Assembly (NCBI RefSeq): GCF_024397895.1
Contig: NZ_CP073346.1
Location: 1 to 64,000, forward strand
Length of the DNA stretch: 64,000 nt
Direction of reading: 5' to 3'
From: Pseudomonas benzenivorans
GTDB lineage: Bacteria; Pseudomonadota; Gammaproteobacteria; Pseudomonadales; Pseudomonadaceae
Each line of letters starts with the position of its first letter. The stretch's first letter is position 1. The position numbers and the translations under genes were made by a program. The notes beneath the pieces are model-generated. The model made no database searches. It saw only the letters and a program-made list of their open reading frames with translations, and had not been told where the DNA came from. Below are positions 1 to 8,480 of this stretch, piece after piece.

Positions 1-265
1 CAAGTTCGGCCTGCGTTACCGCTTGAGTGGCAAGACCGCGGATGGCCCGCCCTTGACCTTGTTATACCTCACCCCTGGGGTGACGACCCCGGATGGCAAC
101 CGCCACGACAAGTTCGTGGTGGTGCAGAAACTGGTTCCGGATGCGGACCAGGACACCATGGCCTTCGAGTTTACCGAGCCCTATGAGATCGTGCCGGGGG
201 AGTGGCGTTTCCTGGTATTCCAGGAGGACCGCAAGCTCGTCGAGCAGCGCTTTATGGTGCGCTAA
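1..265 (+). CDS. DUF3859-like protein, C-terminal part
   Basis: This is the 3' end of a gene whose start lies before the window. The frame is open from base 2 and gives about 87 residues ending MVR-stop. The text contains the run YLTPGVTTPDG followed by HDKFVVVQKL and ends in a W-R-F-L-V-F strand, which resembles the DUF3859 family of small beta-rich proteins of unknown role. A TTG at 23 could be read as a start, but the open frame upstream argues for a truncated longer gene. It is followed by a strong terminator, so it is not co-transcribed with the chemoreceptor downstream. The family assignment is from memory and moderate. Confidence 0.5.
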   Translation, partial: KFGLRYRLSGKTADGPPLTLLYLTPGVTTPDGNRHDKFVVVQKLVPDADQDTMAFEFTEPYEIVPGEWRFLVFQEDRKLVEQRFMVR

Positions 266-283
266 GCCCTCGCGCTATGGATG

Positions 284-306
284 GCCGACCTCAGGGTCGG
301 CTTTTT
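284..306 (+). terminator. Rho-independent terminator
   Basis: A perfect 7-bp stem, GCCGACC (284-290) with GGTCGGC (295-301), has a TCAG loop and is followed by five T residues. It lies 18 bases after the stop codon of the upstream partial gene. Confidence 0.85.
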
Positions 307-476
307 CGTATCTGCACTTTGCGTCGTCCTGTCGGCAGTGGTCCTAGACAGGCCTTTACTGATCGGCAGCTCAATCTGACGCAGCGGCCTTGCGGGCTGG
401 CTGGAGCCCTCTTGCGCGCCGCCCGACTGCGTCGCTTAGGCACTCAGAATGGACAATGAGCCGAGCGGACTTGGCC

Positions 477-503
477 TTAAGGTTCCGTCGCCCAGGCCGA
501 TAA
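477..503 (+). promoter_or_regulatory. Predicted sigma-28 (FliA) promoter of the chemoreceptor gene
   Basis: The -10 element GCCGATAA at 496-503 matches the FliA consensus at 8 of 8 positions. The -35 region TTAAGGTT (477-484) lies 11 bases upstream, the consensus spacing, and resembles TAAAGTTT. Transcription would start near 510, leaving a leader of about 77 bases before the ATG at 587. FliA control of chemoreceptor genes is well established. No other feature is seen in the 280-base gap apart from the terminator at its beginning. Confidence 0.75.
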
Positions 504-586
504 TCAACCTGAGTCAGAGCTGCGCTCGATATCCAACGATGAGCGAGCCGTGCCCTGTGAAACAGTCAAGCCATAGGAATGCGCAG

Positions 587-2212
587 ATGTCCCTGAGAAA
601 TCTCAATATTGCCCCGCGCTCCGCGCTGGGGTTCGGCCTGATCGGCCTGATTGTGCTGCTGTTGGGGGTGTTTGCCTTGGGGCAGATGTCGGCGATGCGC
701 AAGGAGGCCAATGAAGTCGACAAGAACTGGTTGCCCAGCATCATCACTCTCAGCGAGCTGAACCAGAGCATGTTGCGCGTGCGGGTTCTGACCTTTCGCC
801 TGGCCGTGGTGAGTGACAGCGGCATGCTGCAAGCGACCCAGGGGAAGCTGACACAGTTGCTGGACGAAGCCCGCACACTGGACAGCGCGTTTGCCAAGTA
901 CCTGAGCACCGAGGATGAGCGCGCCGCCTATCAACGATTCAAGGATGAGCAGCTGCAATACCTGAAGTATCAGGACGAGGTCACGCGGCTGGTGTCGCAG
1001 GGGCAGCGGGAGCAGGCCATGGCGGCGCTCAACGGCACTATCAATCAGCATGCCGATGGCATGACCAAGGCTTTGGTCGAGCTGCTGGCGATCAATCGCG
1101 AAGAGGCACGAAAGGCGGCCCAGCGCGCCGAGTCGGCGTATGACGATGCCTTCGACTGGGTGGTCATTACCATCATCGTCGCGGGCTTGCTGACCGTTGT
1201 ACTGGCCACACTGTTCACTCGCAGCATCGTTTCGCCCCTGGAACAAGCCGTGCGCGCGGCCGAGTACGTGGCTGCGGGTGATCTTACCCGACCGATCGAG
1301 ATAGAGGGGCGCGACGAGCCGGCGCGAATGCTGCAGGCGCTCAAGCGCATGCAGGGCAGCCTGCGCGAAACCATTCAGCGCATCGCCGATTCCTCCAATC
1401 AGCTGGCTTCGGCCGCCGAAGAACTCAACGCGGTGACCGAGGACTCCACCCGTGGCCTGCACGCGCAGAGCAACGAGATCGAGCAGGCCGCTACGGCGGT
1501 CAATGAAATGACCGTAGCGGTGGAGGAGGTGGCACAGAACGCCGTGAGCACCTCCCAGGCCTCAGGTGAGTCGGACAAGACCGCCCGGGTCGGTCGTCAG
1601 CAGGTGCTGCAAACCGTCGACTCGATCAGCCAGCTGGCCGGCGATGTGACCCATACCGCCAGCCAGGTCGAGCAGTTGGCGGGCAAGGTCAGGGGCATCA
1701 GCCAGGTGCTGGATGTGATCCGTTCGATTGCCGAGCAGACCAACCTGCTCGCCCTCAATGCGGCCATCGAAGCGGCTCGCGCAGGCGACGCCGGGCGTGG
1801 TTTTGCCGTGGTGGCCGACGAGGTGCGGGCCCTGGCCCATCGCACGCAGCAATCGACCCAGGAGATCGAGCAGATGATTGGCGGTATCCAGCAGGGCACC
1901 GATCAGGCCGTCGATGCGATGCAACAAAGCAATGAGCGCGCCCGTTCGACCCTGGAGGTGGCCCAGTCGGCTGGCGAGGCGCTGGACCGCATTACCGCGT
2001 CCATCGCCCAGATCAACGAACGCAATCTGGTCATTGCCAGCGCCGCCGAAGAGCAGGCGCAGGTCGCACGGGAGGTCGATCGCAACCTGGTGAACATTCG
2101 GGACCTGGCGTTGCAGAGCTCGGCCGGCGCCAATCAGACCAGTGCGGCGAGCCAGGAACTCTCGCGCTTGGCTGTCGACCTCAATGGCATGGTCGCACGC
2201 TTCACCGTGTGA
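587..2212 (+). CDS. Methyl-accepting chemotaxis protein (PA1608-like)
   Basis: Inner-membrane chemoreceptor that signals to CheA/CheW. The 541-residue protein has a transmembrane helix at about 12-33, a helical periplasmic ligand domain (four-helix-bundle type) at 34-189, a second transmembrane helix at 190-211, a HAMP domain at about 212-264 and a long cytoplasmic coiled coil. The conserved hairpin tip [18 protein letters not shown] is at about 383-400. The frame is open from 449, but the ATG at 587 is chosen because AGGAA at 575-579 lies seven bases upstream and the first transmembrane helix follows directly. It lies next to fabB, as PA1608 does in P. aeruginosa. No C-terminal CheR-binding pentapeptide is visible. 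The ligand cannot be told from sequence. Confidence 0.93.
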   Translation: MSLRNLNIAPRSALGFGLIGLIVLLLGVFALGQMSAMRKEANEVDKNWLPSIITLSELNQSMLRVRVLTFRLAVVSDSGMLQATQGKLTQLLDEARTLDSAFAKYLSTEDERAAYQRFKDEQLQYLKYQDEVTRLVSQGQREQAMAALNGTINQHADGMTKALVELLAINREEARKAAQRAESAYDDAFDWVVITIIVAGLLTVVLATLFTRSIVSPLEQAVRAAEYVAAGDLTRPIEIEGRDEPARMLQALKRMQGSLRETIQRIADSSNQLASAAEELNAVTEDSTRGLHAQSNEIEQAATAVNEMTVAVEEVAQNAVSTSQASGESDKTARVGRQQVLQTVDSISQLAGDVTHTASQVEQLAGKVRGISQVLDVIRSIAEQTNLLALNAAIEAARAGDAGRGFAVVADEVRALAHRTQQSTQEIEQMIGGIQQGTDQAVDAMQQSNERARSTLEVAQSAGEALDRITASIAQINERNLVIASAAEEQAQVAREVDRNLVNIRDLALQSSAGANQTSAASQELSRLAVDLNGMVARFTV

Positions 2213-2233
2213 GGCGTACGCGTACGGCCATAA

Positions 2234-2259
2234 AAAACGGCGCCCGTGGGCGCCGTTTT
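2234..2259. terminator. Bidirectional terminator between the chemoreceptor gene and fabB
   Basis: A perfect palindrome, AAAACGGCGCCC - GT - GGGCGCCGTTTT, lies between the two convergent genes and carries A/T tracts on both sides, so it can end transcripts from either strand. Confidence 0.9.
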
Positions 2260-2281
2260 CATTTGCCAGGAAGCGAACTGC

Positions 2282-3502
2282 TTACTTGCCGGTCCAGCGC
2301 TTGAGCACCAGGGTGGCGTTGGTGCCGCCAAAGCCGAAGCTGTTGCTCATCACGGTGTCGATCTTGGCGTTTTCCTGGGTCTTCAACTGGATCGGCAGAT
2401 CGGCGACCTCGGGGTCGAGCTCCTCGATGTTGGCCGAGCCGGCGATGAAGTTGCCTTCCATCATCAGCATGCAGTAGATCGCCTCCTGAACGCCGGCGGC
2501 GCCCAGGGAGTGGCCGGTCAGGCTCTTGGTCGAGCTGATGGCCGGGGCCTTGTCGCCGAACACTTCACGCACGGCGCGGCTTTCCGCGACGTCACCGACC
2601 GGCGTCGAGGTGCCGTGGGTGTTCAGGTAGTCGATCGGTGTGTCGACGGTGGCCAGGGCCTGCTGCATGCAGCGCACCGCGCCTTCGCCGCTCGGCGCGA
2701 CCATGTCGTAGCCGTCCGAGGTGGCGCCGTAGCCGACGATTTCCGCATAGATCTTGGCGCCACGCTTGAGCGCGTGCTCCAGTTCTTCGACCACCACCAT
2801 GCCGCCGCCGCCGGCGATGACGAAACCGTCACGCTTGGCGTCGTAGGCACGCGAGGCTTTCTCCGGGCTCTCGTTGTACTGAGTGGAGAGGGCGCCCATG
2901 GCGTCGAACAGGAAACTCTGGCTCCAGTGCTCTTCCTCGCCGCCGCCGGCGAAGACCATGTCCTGCTTGCCCAGCTGGATCTGCTCCATGGCGGTGCCGA
3001 TGCAGTGGGCGCTGGTGGCGCAGGCCGAGGAGATCGAGTAGTTCACGCCCTTGATCTTGAAGGGCGTGGCCAGACAGGCGGAAACAGTGCTGCCCATGGT
3101 GCGCGGCACACGGTAAGGGCCGACGCGCTTGACGCCCTTCTCGCGCAGGATGTCCATGGCTTCCATCTGGTTGAAGGTGGAAGCACCACCGGAACCGGCG
3201 ACCAGGCCAACGCGCGGGTTGGAGATGTCTTCGGCGCTTAGGCCGGCGTCAGCGACGGCCTGTTGCATCGACAGGTAGGCGAAGGCGGCGGCGTCGCCCA
3301 TGAAGCGGTAGACCTTGCGGTCGATCAGCTCTTCCAGGTTCAGGTCGACTGAGCCGGATACCTGGCTGCGCAGGCCCTTCTCGGCGTATTCCGGGTTGAA
3401 ACGAATACCGCCGCGGCCTGCACGCAGGTTGGCGGAGACGGTTTCTTTATCATTGCCCAGGCAGGAAACGATGCCCAGACCGGTAATCACGACGCGACGC
3501 AT
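2282..3502 (-). CDS. fabB: 3-oxoacyl-ACP synthase I
   Basis: Beta-ketoacyl-ACP synthase I condenses acyl-ACP with malonyl-ACP and is the enzyme that elongates the unsaturated product of FabA, so it is needed for unsaturated fatty acid synthesis. The 406-residue thiolase-fold protein carries the Cys-His-His triad: Cys161 in [10 protein letters not shown], His296 in NTHGTSTP and His331 in [10 protein letters not shown]. Its length matches the family. The ATG is preceded by AAAGGA. The gene follows fabA with a 12-base gap, so the two are almost certainly co-transcribed. In P. aeruginosa this operon is controlled by DesT; a candidate operator lies upstream of fabA. Confidence 0.98.
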   Translation of the reverse strand: MRRVVITGLGIVSCLGNDKETVSANLRAGRGGIRFNPEYAEKGLRSQVSGSVDLNLEELIDRKVYRFMGDAAAFAYLSMQQAVADAGLSAEDISNPRVGLVAGSGGASTFNQMEAMDILREKGVKRVGPYRVPRTMGSTVSACLATPFKIKGVNYSISSACATSAHCIGTAMEQIQLGKQDMVFAGGGEEEHWSQSFLFDAMGALSTQYNESPEKASRAYDAKRDGFVIAGGGGMVVVEELEHALKRGAKIYAEIVGYGATSDGYDMVAPSGEGAVRCMQQALATVDTPIDYLNTHGTSTPVGDVAESRAVREVFGDKAPAISSTKSLTGHSLGAAGVQEAIYCMLMMEGNFIAGSANIEELDPEVADLPIQLKTQENAKIDTVMSNSFGFGGTNATLVLKRWTGK

Positions 3503-3514
3503 GGAGAAAATCCT

Positions 3515-4030
3515 TTAGAAACTGTCGGTAGAGGTAAACAGGCCGACGCGCAAGCCTTCGGCACTGTAGATCTCGCGGCCATCGACACTGACGCTGCCAT
3601 CGGCGATGGCCAGGATCAGCGAGCGGGTGATGGTGCGTTTGATCTGGATGTTATAGGTGACTTTCTTGGCGGTCGGCAGGACCTGGCCAAAGAACTTCAC
3701 TTCGCCGGAACCGAGGGCACGGCCACGGCCGGGGTTGCCCTGCCAGCCGAGAAAGAAGCCAACCAGCTGCCACATGGCATCGAGACCCAGGCAGCCAGGC
3801 ATCACCGGGTCGCCTTCGAAATGGCAACCGAAGAACCACAGGTCCGGGGTGATATCGAGCTCGGCGACGATTTCGCCCTTGCCGTACTTGCCACCGGTAT
3901 CACTGATGTGGGTGATGCGATCGATCATCAGCATGTTCGGCGCGGGCAGTTGCGCATTACCTGGGCCGAACAGTTCGCCGCGGCTGCAGCGCAACAGATC
4001 TTCCCGGGTGAAGGCGTTTTGTTTGGTCAT
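3515..4030 (-). CDS. fabA: 3-hydroxydecanoyl-ACP dehydratase/isomerase
   Basis: FabA dehydrates 3-hydroxydecanoyl-ACP and isomerises trans-2 to cis-3-decenoyl-ACP, the branch point for unsaturated fatty acids. It is a 171-residue hot-dog protein, the usual length, with catalytic His70 in [10 protein letters not shown] and Asp84 in the following GLDA segment. It is the first gene of the fabA-fabB operon. The 205-base upstream gap separates it from the sensor kinase gene on the same strand and holds an inverted repeat that may be a fatty-acid regulator site. FabA acts in the cytoplasm as a homodimer. Confidence 0.98.
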   Translation of the reverse strand: MTKQNAFTREDLLRCSRGELFGPGNAQLPAPNMLMIDRITHISDTGGKYGKGEIVAELDITPDLWFFGCHFEGDPVMPGCLGLDAMWQLVGFFLGWQGNPGRGRALGSGEVKFFGQVLPTAKKVTYNIQIKRTITRSLILAIADGSVSVDGREIYSAEGLRVGLFTSTDSF

Positions 4031-4156
4031 GCGAGCTCCTCAATAATCCCCACGCGCCAAGGCTGGGCAAGTCGTCCTGGCTGGCCGCGCAACCCTGTGC
4101 GCTAACCAGCAGCCTAGTCATAGACTGTTGCGATGTGCTCAAAGTCACAGCGCGTC

Positions 4157-4172
4157 GAATACAGTTGTACTC
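4157..4172. promoter_or_regulatory. Candidate operator upstream of fabA (FabR/DesT-like palindrome)
   Basis: The 16-base sequence GAATACAGTTGTACTC is an inverted repeat (GAATACA against GAGTACA, six of seven positions). It lies about 127 bases upstream of the fabA start codon. FabR and DesT, TetR-type regulators of unsaturated fatty acid synthesis, bind palindromes of similar size and shape in fabA/fabB or desaturase promoters. The assignment rests on position and symmetry only. I could not place a convincing -35/-10 pair. Confidence 0.4.
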
Positions 4173-4235
4173 CGCTCCCGGCTTCGTGTCACAGGCACCC
4201 GACCTGCGTGTCTTTAACCTGAAGCCTGTTGCAGT

Positions 4236-6149
4236 TTAACAGTCCTGAGCGTTCGCCGATGCCTGAGGTGGCACCCAGCGCTGCAATATGCGCTGCAGGT
4301 CGGCCCGTTTGAAGGGTTTTGCCAGGTAGTCATCCATGCCGCACTCAAGGCAGGCATCGCGGTCGCCCTGCAAGGCATTGGCGGTGAGGGCGATGATCGG
4401 CATGCTGCCCTGGCCGTCGAGACGGCGAATCTGCCTGGTCGCCTCATAGCCGTCCATTACCGGTAGCCGGCAGTCCATGAGTACGGCCGCGTAGGGCCGT
4501 TGTTCGACAATGCGTACCGCTTGGGCGCCGTCGCCGACCAAGTCGACGTGGTATCCAAGGCTGCGCAACATCGCCTCGATGACCGTCTGGTTGACCGGGT
4601 TGTCCTCGACCAGCAGCACCTTCTGCCCCTGACCGTGTCCCCCACCGGACGGTGCATTCAACGGCAGCGCCGGGGCCTGCACCGAGAAGGGCAACGGTAC
4701 CTCCAGAGTAAAGGTCGAGCCCTGTCCTTCCTGGCTTTCCGCGCGAAGGACGCCGCCCATGCGTTCGGCCAGGGTGCGCGCGATCGGCAGGCCCAGGCCG
4801 GTGCCGCCATAGCGCCGAGAAATGGAACTGTCGGCCTGTTGAAAGGCGTCGAACATGTGCTCGAGGCGCTGCGGCGAAATACCGATGCCACTGTCGTGCA
4901 CCGCGCAGCTGAACCAGAGCACCTGGTTGTCCAGGGCCTGCCAGCGGGTTTCCACTCGGATAGACCCTTTCTCGGTGAACTTGAGTGCATTGCCGATGAG
5001 GTTGACCAGAATCTGCCGGATGCGCGTCGGATCGCCCTGGACCTCCAGCTGTTCCAGCCCGCTCTGGGTATCCAGTTCAAGGGTCAAGCCGCGTTGCTGG
5101 GCGCCGTGCTGGAATACTTGTGCCGATCCTTGGATCAGCTCCAGCAGGTTGAAGGCGATGCACTCCAGCTCCAGGGCTTCGCGCTCGATGCGGGAGAAGT
5201 CCAGAATGTCATTGATGACCTTGAGCAGGTGCTCGGTAGACTCGCTGGCCAGCGCCGTATATTCGGCCTGCTCGCCGCTCAGCTCGGTGGTCTCGAGCAA
5301 CTGCAGCATGCCCAGTACACCGTTCATCGGCGTGCGCAGTTCATGGCTCATCATGGCCAGGAAATCGGACTTTGCGCGGTTGGCCAGCTCAGCTTCTTCG
5401 CGCGCGGCGACCAATAGGGCCATGGCCTGCTGCTGCTCGTGGTCGGCGCGCTCCAGGCCGCTGGCCAGGTTATTGATGTGCTGAGCCAGGGCGCCCAGTT
5501 CGCCGGCTTCGACCTCGGGCAATCGGGTCTGGTAGTCGCCCGCCTGAATCGCCGTCACCGCTTCGCCCATGGCGCTCAGGGGTTTGGATAGCCGAGTCGC
5601 CAGGCGGCGGGCCAGCAGGAAGGTAAGAAGCAGGGCGAGCAGGGCTAGAAATGCGGCCTTGAGCAGTAAGGCCTGCTGGCGATCGTTGAGGGCGTCATCC
5701 GACATGCCGACCACCACGCGGCCGAGCGCCTTGTCAGGCGCGGGGGCGGGCTGGGAGACATCGCCACTCGGCGCGGTCTGTTGTCGGTGGATCGGCGCTT
5801 GAAAGACCTCGACCAGGGCGCCTGCCTGATCATGGGCGCTGGTTTGTTCGACATACACCAGAATGTTGTCGTCGCGGTCGCGTACTTCGAGAAAGCGCAC
5901 GTGGGGCGTGCTGAGCGTGGCTTGCAGCAGGGTATCGAGCACGTCCAGATTGCCCGAGGCCAGGCCGTACTCACTGGCTGGCGCCAGCTGATTGGCGATC
6001 AGCTGGCCGGTGTGGTTGAGCTCCTGGCGCAGGTCCTGCAGGCGCTCGAAGGTGAAAAAGCCGGTGAGCAGCAGGGTCAGCAGCAACGCCGGGCCGACGC
6101 TGATCAGCTGGGTGCGGGTGTGAATATCCCAGCCGCGGCGGGTAGTCAT
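4236..6149 (-). CDS. Hybrid sensor histidine kinase/response regulator (PA1611-like)
   Basis: Inner-membrane hybrid kinase of 637 residues. The order is: transmembrane helix at about 14-36, a short periplasmic domain, a second helix at about 162-181, HAMP (183-236), HisKA with phosphoacceptor His269 in SHELRTPMNG, an HATPase domain with DSGIGI and GGTGLGL motifs, and a receiver domain from about 510 with Asp559 in LMDCRLPVMDG. There is no Hpt domain, so a separate phosphotransfer protein is needed. The ATG at 6149 has AAGGAG eight bases upstream. The place next to fabA matches PA1611 of P. aeruginosa, a kinase reported to interact with RetS in the GacS/Rsm network. That role is inferred from synteny. 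Confidence 0.9.
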   Translation of the reverse strand: MTTRRGWDIHTRTQLISVGPALLLTLLLTGFFTFERLQDLRQELNHTGQLIANQLAPASEYGLASGNLDVLDTLLQATLSTPHVRFLEVRDRDDNILVYVEQTSAHDQAGALVEVFQAPIHRQQTAPSGDVSQPAPAPDKALGRVVVGMSDDALNDRQQALLLKAAFLALLALLLTFLLARRLATRLSKPLSAMGEAVTAIQAGDYQTRLPEVEAGELGALAQHINNLASGLERADHEQQQAMALLVAAREEAELANRAKSDFLAMMSHELRTPMNGVLGMLQLLETTELSGEQAEYTALASESTEHLLKVINDILDFSRIEREALELECIAFNLLELIQGSAQVFQHGAQQRGLTLELDTQSGLEQLEVQGDPTRIRQILVNLIGNALKFTEKGSIRVETRWQALDNQVLWFSCAVHDSGIGISPQRLEHMFDAFQQADSSISRRYGGTGLGLPIARTLAERMGGVLRAESQEGQGSTFTLEVPLPFSVQAPALPLNAPSGGGHGQGQKVLLVEDNPVNQTVIEAMLRSLGYHVDLVGDGAQAVRIVEQRPYAAVLMDCRLPVMDGYEATRQIRRLDGQGSMPIIALTANALQGDRDACLECGMDDYLAKPFKRADLQRILQRWVPPQASANAQDC

Positions 6150-6448
6150 AGGCTGGCTCCTTCAACCCAATAAGTTGTGCCGATAGCGAGTGACCGGCCT
6201 TGCGCCAAAAGACTCAGCCAAGTGCGTGCCGGCATCGGTCGGGCGGCCAGAAGACAACTGGCTATAGCGGCATAGATCGGGGAATAAATGGGGCTCGATG
6301 AGAGGGTTGTCACGCAACGGCCTTGTACGCGTCGAAAAAGCGCATGTTAACCGAGCCGAACCACTTTGCCAGTCGCGGAGCGTGGCGCAGGCGCGTTTTG
6401 CGTGCAGCAGTACACGGGCGAAAAGCTGGCTCCGTCATCTCTGGCCCG

Positions 6449-6454
6449 TATAAT
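6449..6454 (+). promoter_or_regulatory. Candidate -10 element of gpsA
   Basis: A consensus TATAAT lies 40 bases before the gpsA ATG in the 345-base gap between the divergent kinase and gpsA genes. The matching -35 position (about 6426-6431, CTGGCT) is weak. Nothing else could be recognised in this gap. Confidence 0.5.
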
Positions 6455-6494
6455 GCTCGCAAATCGCCATCCCAAGGCCCACTACGGATTCGTT

Positions 6495-7517
6495 ATGACT
6501 GAGCAGCAACCCATCGCCGTGCTCGGCGGCGGCAGCTTCGGCACCGCGCTGGCAAACCTGCTGGCGGAGAACGGTCGGCATGTCCTGCATTGGATGCGCG
6601 ACCCAGAGCAGGTCGAGGCCATCCTGACCACCCGGGAGAACCCGCGCTACCTCAAGGGCGTGAAGATTCATCCCGACGTAGAACCCCTCAGCGACCTCGG
6701 CAAGGTCCTCGCCGGTTGCCAACTGGTGTTCGTGGCGCTGCCTTCCAGCGCCTTGCGCCAGGCCCTGCAGCCTGTGGCGGAACAACTGGCCGGCAAACTG
6801 CTGATCAGCACCACCAAGGGGATCGAGGCGCACAGCTTCAAGCTGATGAGCCAGATCCTCGAGGAGATCGCCCCCCAGGCACGCATCGGTGTGCTGTCCG
6901 GGCCGAATCTGGCCAAGGAAGTGGCCGAGCACGCGCTGACCGCCACGGTGATCGCCAGCGAGGACGAGTTGCTCTGTCAGGAGGTGCAGGCCGCGCTGCA
7001 TGGTCGCACCTTCCGCGTCTACGCCAGCGGCGACCGCTTCGGCGTCGAGCTGGGCGGCGCGCTGAAGAACGTCTACGCCATCATGGCCGGCATGGCCGCC
7101 GCGATGGGGATGGGCGAGAACACCAGGAGCATGCTGATCACCCGCGCATTGGCGGAGATGACCCGCTTCGCCGTGCAGCTGGGTGCCAACCCCATGACCT
7201 TCCTCGGCCTGGCCGGCGTAGGTGACCTGATCGTGACCTGCTCCTCGCCGAAGAGTCGCAACTACCAGGTCGGTTTTGCCCTGGGCGAAGGCCTCAGTCT
7301 GGAGGACGCGGTTGAACGTCTCGGCGAGGTGGCGGAAGGGGTCAATACCATCAAGGTACTCAAGACCAAGGCCGAGGAAATGCAGGTCTATATGCCGCTG
7401 GTGGCGGGCCTGCATGCCATTCTGTTCGAGGGCCGTACCCTCGGGCAGGTGATCGAGCTGCTGATGCTGGCCGAACCAAAGACCGACGTCGATTTCATTT
7501 CCACCACGGGTTTCTAA
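6495..7517 (+). CDS. gpsA: Glycerol-3-phosphate dehydrogenase [NAD(P)+]
   Basis: GpsA reduces dihydroxyacetone phosphate to sn-glycerol 3-phosphate, the backbone precursor of phospholipids. The 340-residue protein has the Rossmann motif GGGSFG at 11-16, the conserved TTKGIE segment around Lys108 and catalytic Lys191 in GGALKNVYA. The frame is open upstream to 6366, but the ATG at 6495 gives the family length and places the nucleotide-binding motif at the N-terminus as expected. A TATAAT box lies 40 bases upstream. The next gene begins 25 bases downstream. Confidence 0.97.
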   Translation: MTEQQPIAVLGGGSFGTALANLLAENGRHVLHWMRDPEQVEAILTTRENPRYLKGVKIHPDVEPLSDLGKVLAGCQLVFVALPSSALRQALQPVAEQLAGKLLISTTKGIEAHSFKLMSQILEEIAPQARIGVLSGPNLAKEVAEHALTATVIASEDELLCQEVQAALHGRTFRVYASGDRFGVELGGALKNVYAIMAGMAAAMGMGENTRSMLITRALAEMTRFAVQLGANPMTFLGLAGVGDLIVTCSSPKSRNYQVGFALGEGLSLEDAVERLGEVAEGVNTIKVLKTKAEEMQVYMPLVAGLHAILFEGRTLGQVIELLMLAEPKTDVDFISTTGF

Positions 7518-7542
7518 GCCCCCACATCTCAGGGAGATAGCC

Positions 7543-7890
7543 ATGAGCGAAGAGAGTAAAGAGCTGGAGCGCGAATCCATCCTGTTGCGGATTCTGTGGA
7601 TGGTGCTGTTCACCATCGTCTGGCAACTGGCCGAACTGGTGCTCGGCGCCGTGGTGCTGATCCAGCTGGGCTACCGGCTGTTCTATGGTGCGCCGAGTGC
7701 CAGTCTGCTTGGCTTCGGCGACAGCCTCAGCCAGTACCTGGCGCAGATCGGTCGCTTCGGCACCTTCAACAGCGATGACAAGCCCTGGCCATTCTCCGAT
7801 TGGCCGACCCCGCGCGCACCGCAGGGCGAAGCGCCGCACTCGGTGCCGCCAGCCCCGCACCCGGTGCGCGACGAAGAGCCGAAGCTGTGA
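7543..7890 (+). CDS. DUF4389 small membrane protein
   Basis: A 115-residue protein with two closely spaced hydrophobic segments (about 15-45) and a proline-rich hydrophilic tail. It matches the DUF4389 pattern (ILRILWMVLF near the N-terminus, then LVLGAVVLIQLGYRLFYG). The ATG is preceded by AGGGAGA. It lies between gpsA and sixA and is probably co-transcribed with both. Function is unknown. The family call is from memory. Confidence 0.75.
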   Translation: MSEESKELERESILLRILWMVLFTIVWQLAELVLGAVVLIQLGYRLFYGAPSASLLGFGDSLSQYLAQIGRFGTFNSDDKPWPFSDWPTPRAPQGEAPHSVPPAPHPVRDEEPKL

Positions 7891-7900
7891 GTGCGCGCGG

Positions 7901-8359
7901 ATGAGGTTGTGGTTGCTGCGTCATGGCGAGGCTCAGGCCCAGGCCGCCACCGATGCCGAGCGCGCCTTGACCCCTCGCGGCTGCGCCGAGGTCACCCAGG
8001 TGGCGGTGCAGTTGCAGGGGCGGCCGCTGACGATGTTGCTCGTCAGCCCCTACGTGCGGACCCGGCAAACCGCGGCCCTGGTGGTCGAGGCGCTGGGCTT
8101 CGCCGGCCCTGTGCAAACGGTACCCTGGCTGACCCCAGACAGCGATCCGCTCGAGGTGCTGCGCCGGCTGGATCGCTACGACAGCGGTGAATTGTTGCTG
8201 GTTACTCATCAGCCCCTGGTCGGCGCCTTGGCCGGGCTGCTGGTCCATGGCCATCGTCAGCAGCCGCTGGCCATGCACACCGCCAGCCTGGCGGAGCTGG
8301 AGGGCGATATGCTGGCTGCCGGGATCATGGATCTGCTGGCCCTGGTACACCCACAGTAA
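7901..8359 (+). CDS. sixA: Phosphohistidine phosphatase SixA
   Basis: A small single-domain histidine phosphatase (152 residues) of the phosphoglycerate-mutase superfamily. SixA-type enzymes remove phosphate from phosphohistidine; in E. coli the substrate is the nitrogen phosphotransferase protein NPr. The RHG signature with catalytic His8 is at 7-9, SPYVRTRQTA supplies the second arginine, and the second catalytic histidine is His103 in LVTHQPL. The frame is open from 7685, but the ATG at 7901 puts RHG at the conserved position. It begins 10 bases after the DUF4389 stop, so the genes are likely one unit with gpsA. Confidence 0.9.
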   Translation: MRLWLLRHGEAQAQAATDAERALTPRGCAEVTQVAVQLQGRPLTMLLVSPYVRTRQTAALVVEALGFAGPVQTVPWLTPDSDPLEVLRRLDRYDSGELLLVTHQPLVGALAGLLVHGHRQQPLAMHTASLAELEGDMLAAGIMDLLALVHPQ

Positions 8360-8480
8360 GCCTGAAGTCGCTGCCCCCACGAGACATTTCCTAACTTGCG
8401 GCTACCCTTTGTGCGTGAAACAGGCCAGCCAAGCAATTGCTTGGTTGGTTGGCTCCACGATAACGACAAAGGAGTGCCCT

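Noticed and set aside
2246..3241. A 331-codon plus-strand open frame opposite fabB
   Set aside because: Shadow of fabB; no motifs, and it runs through the fabB terminator.
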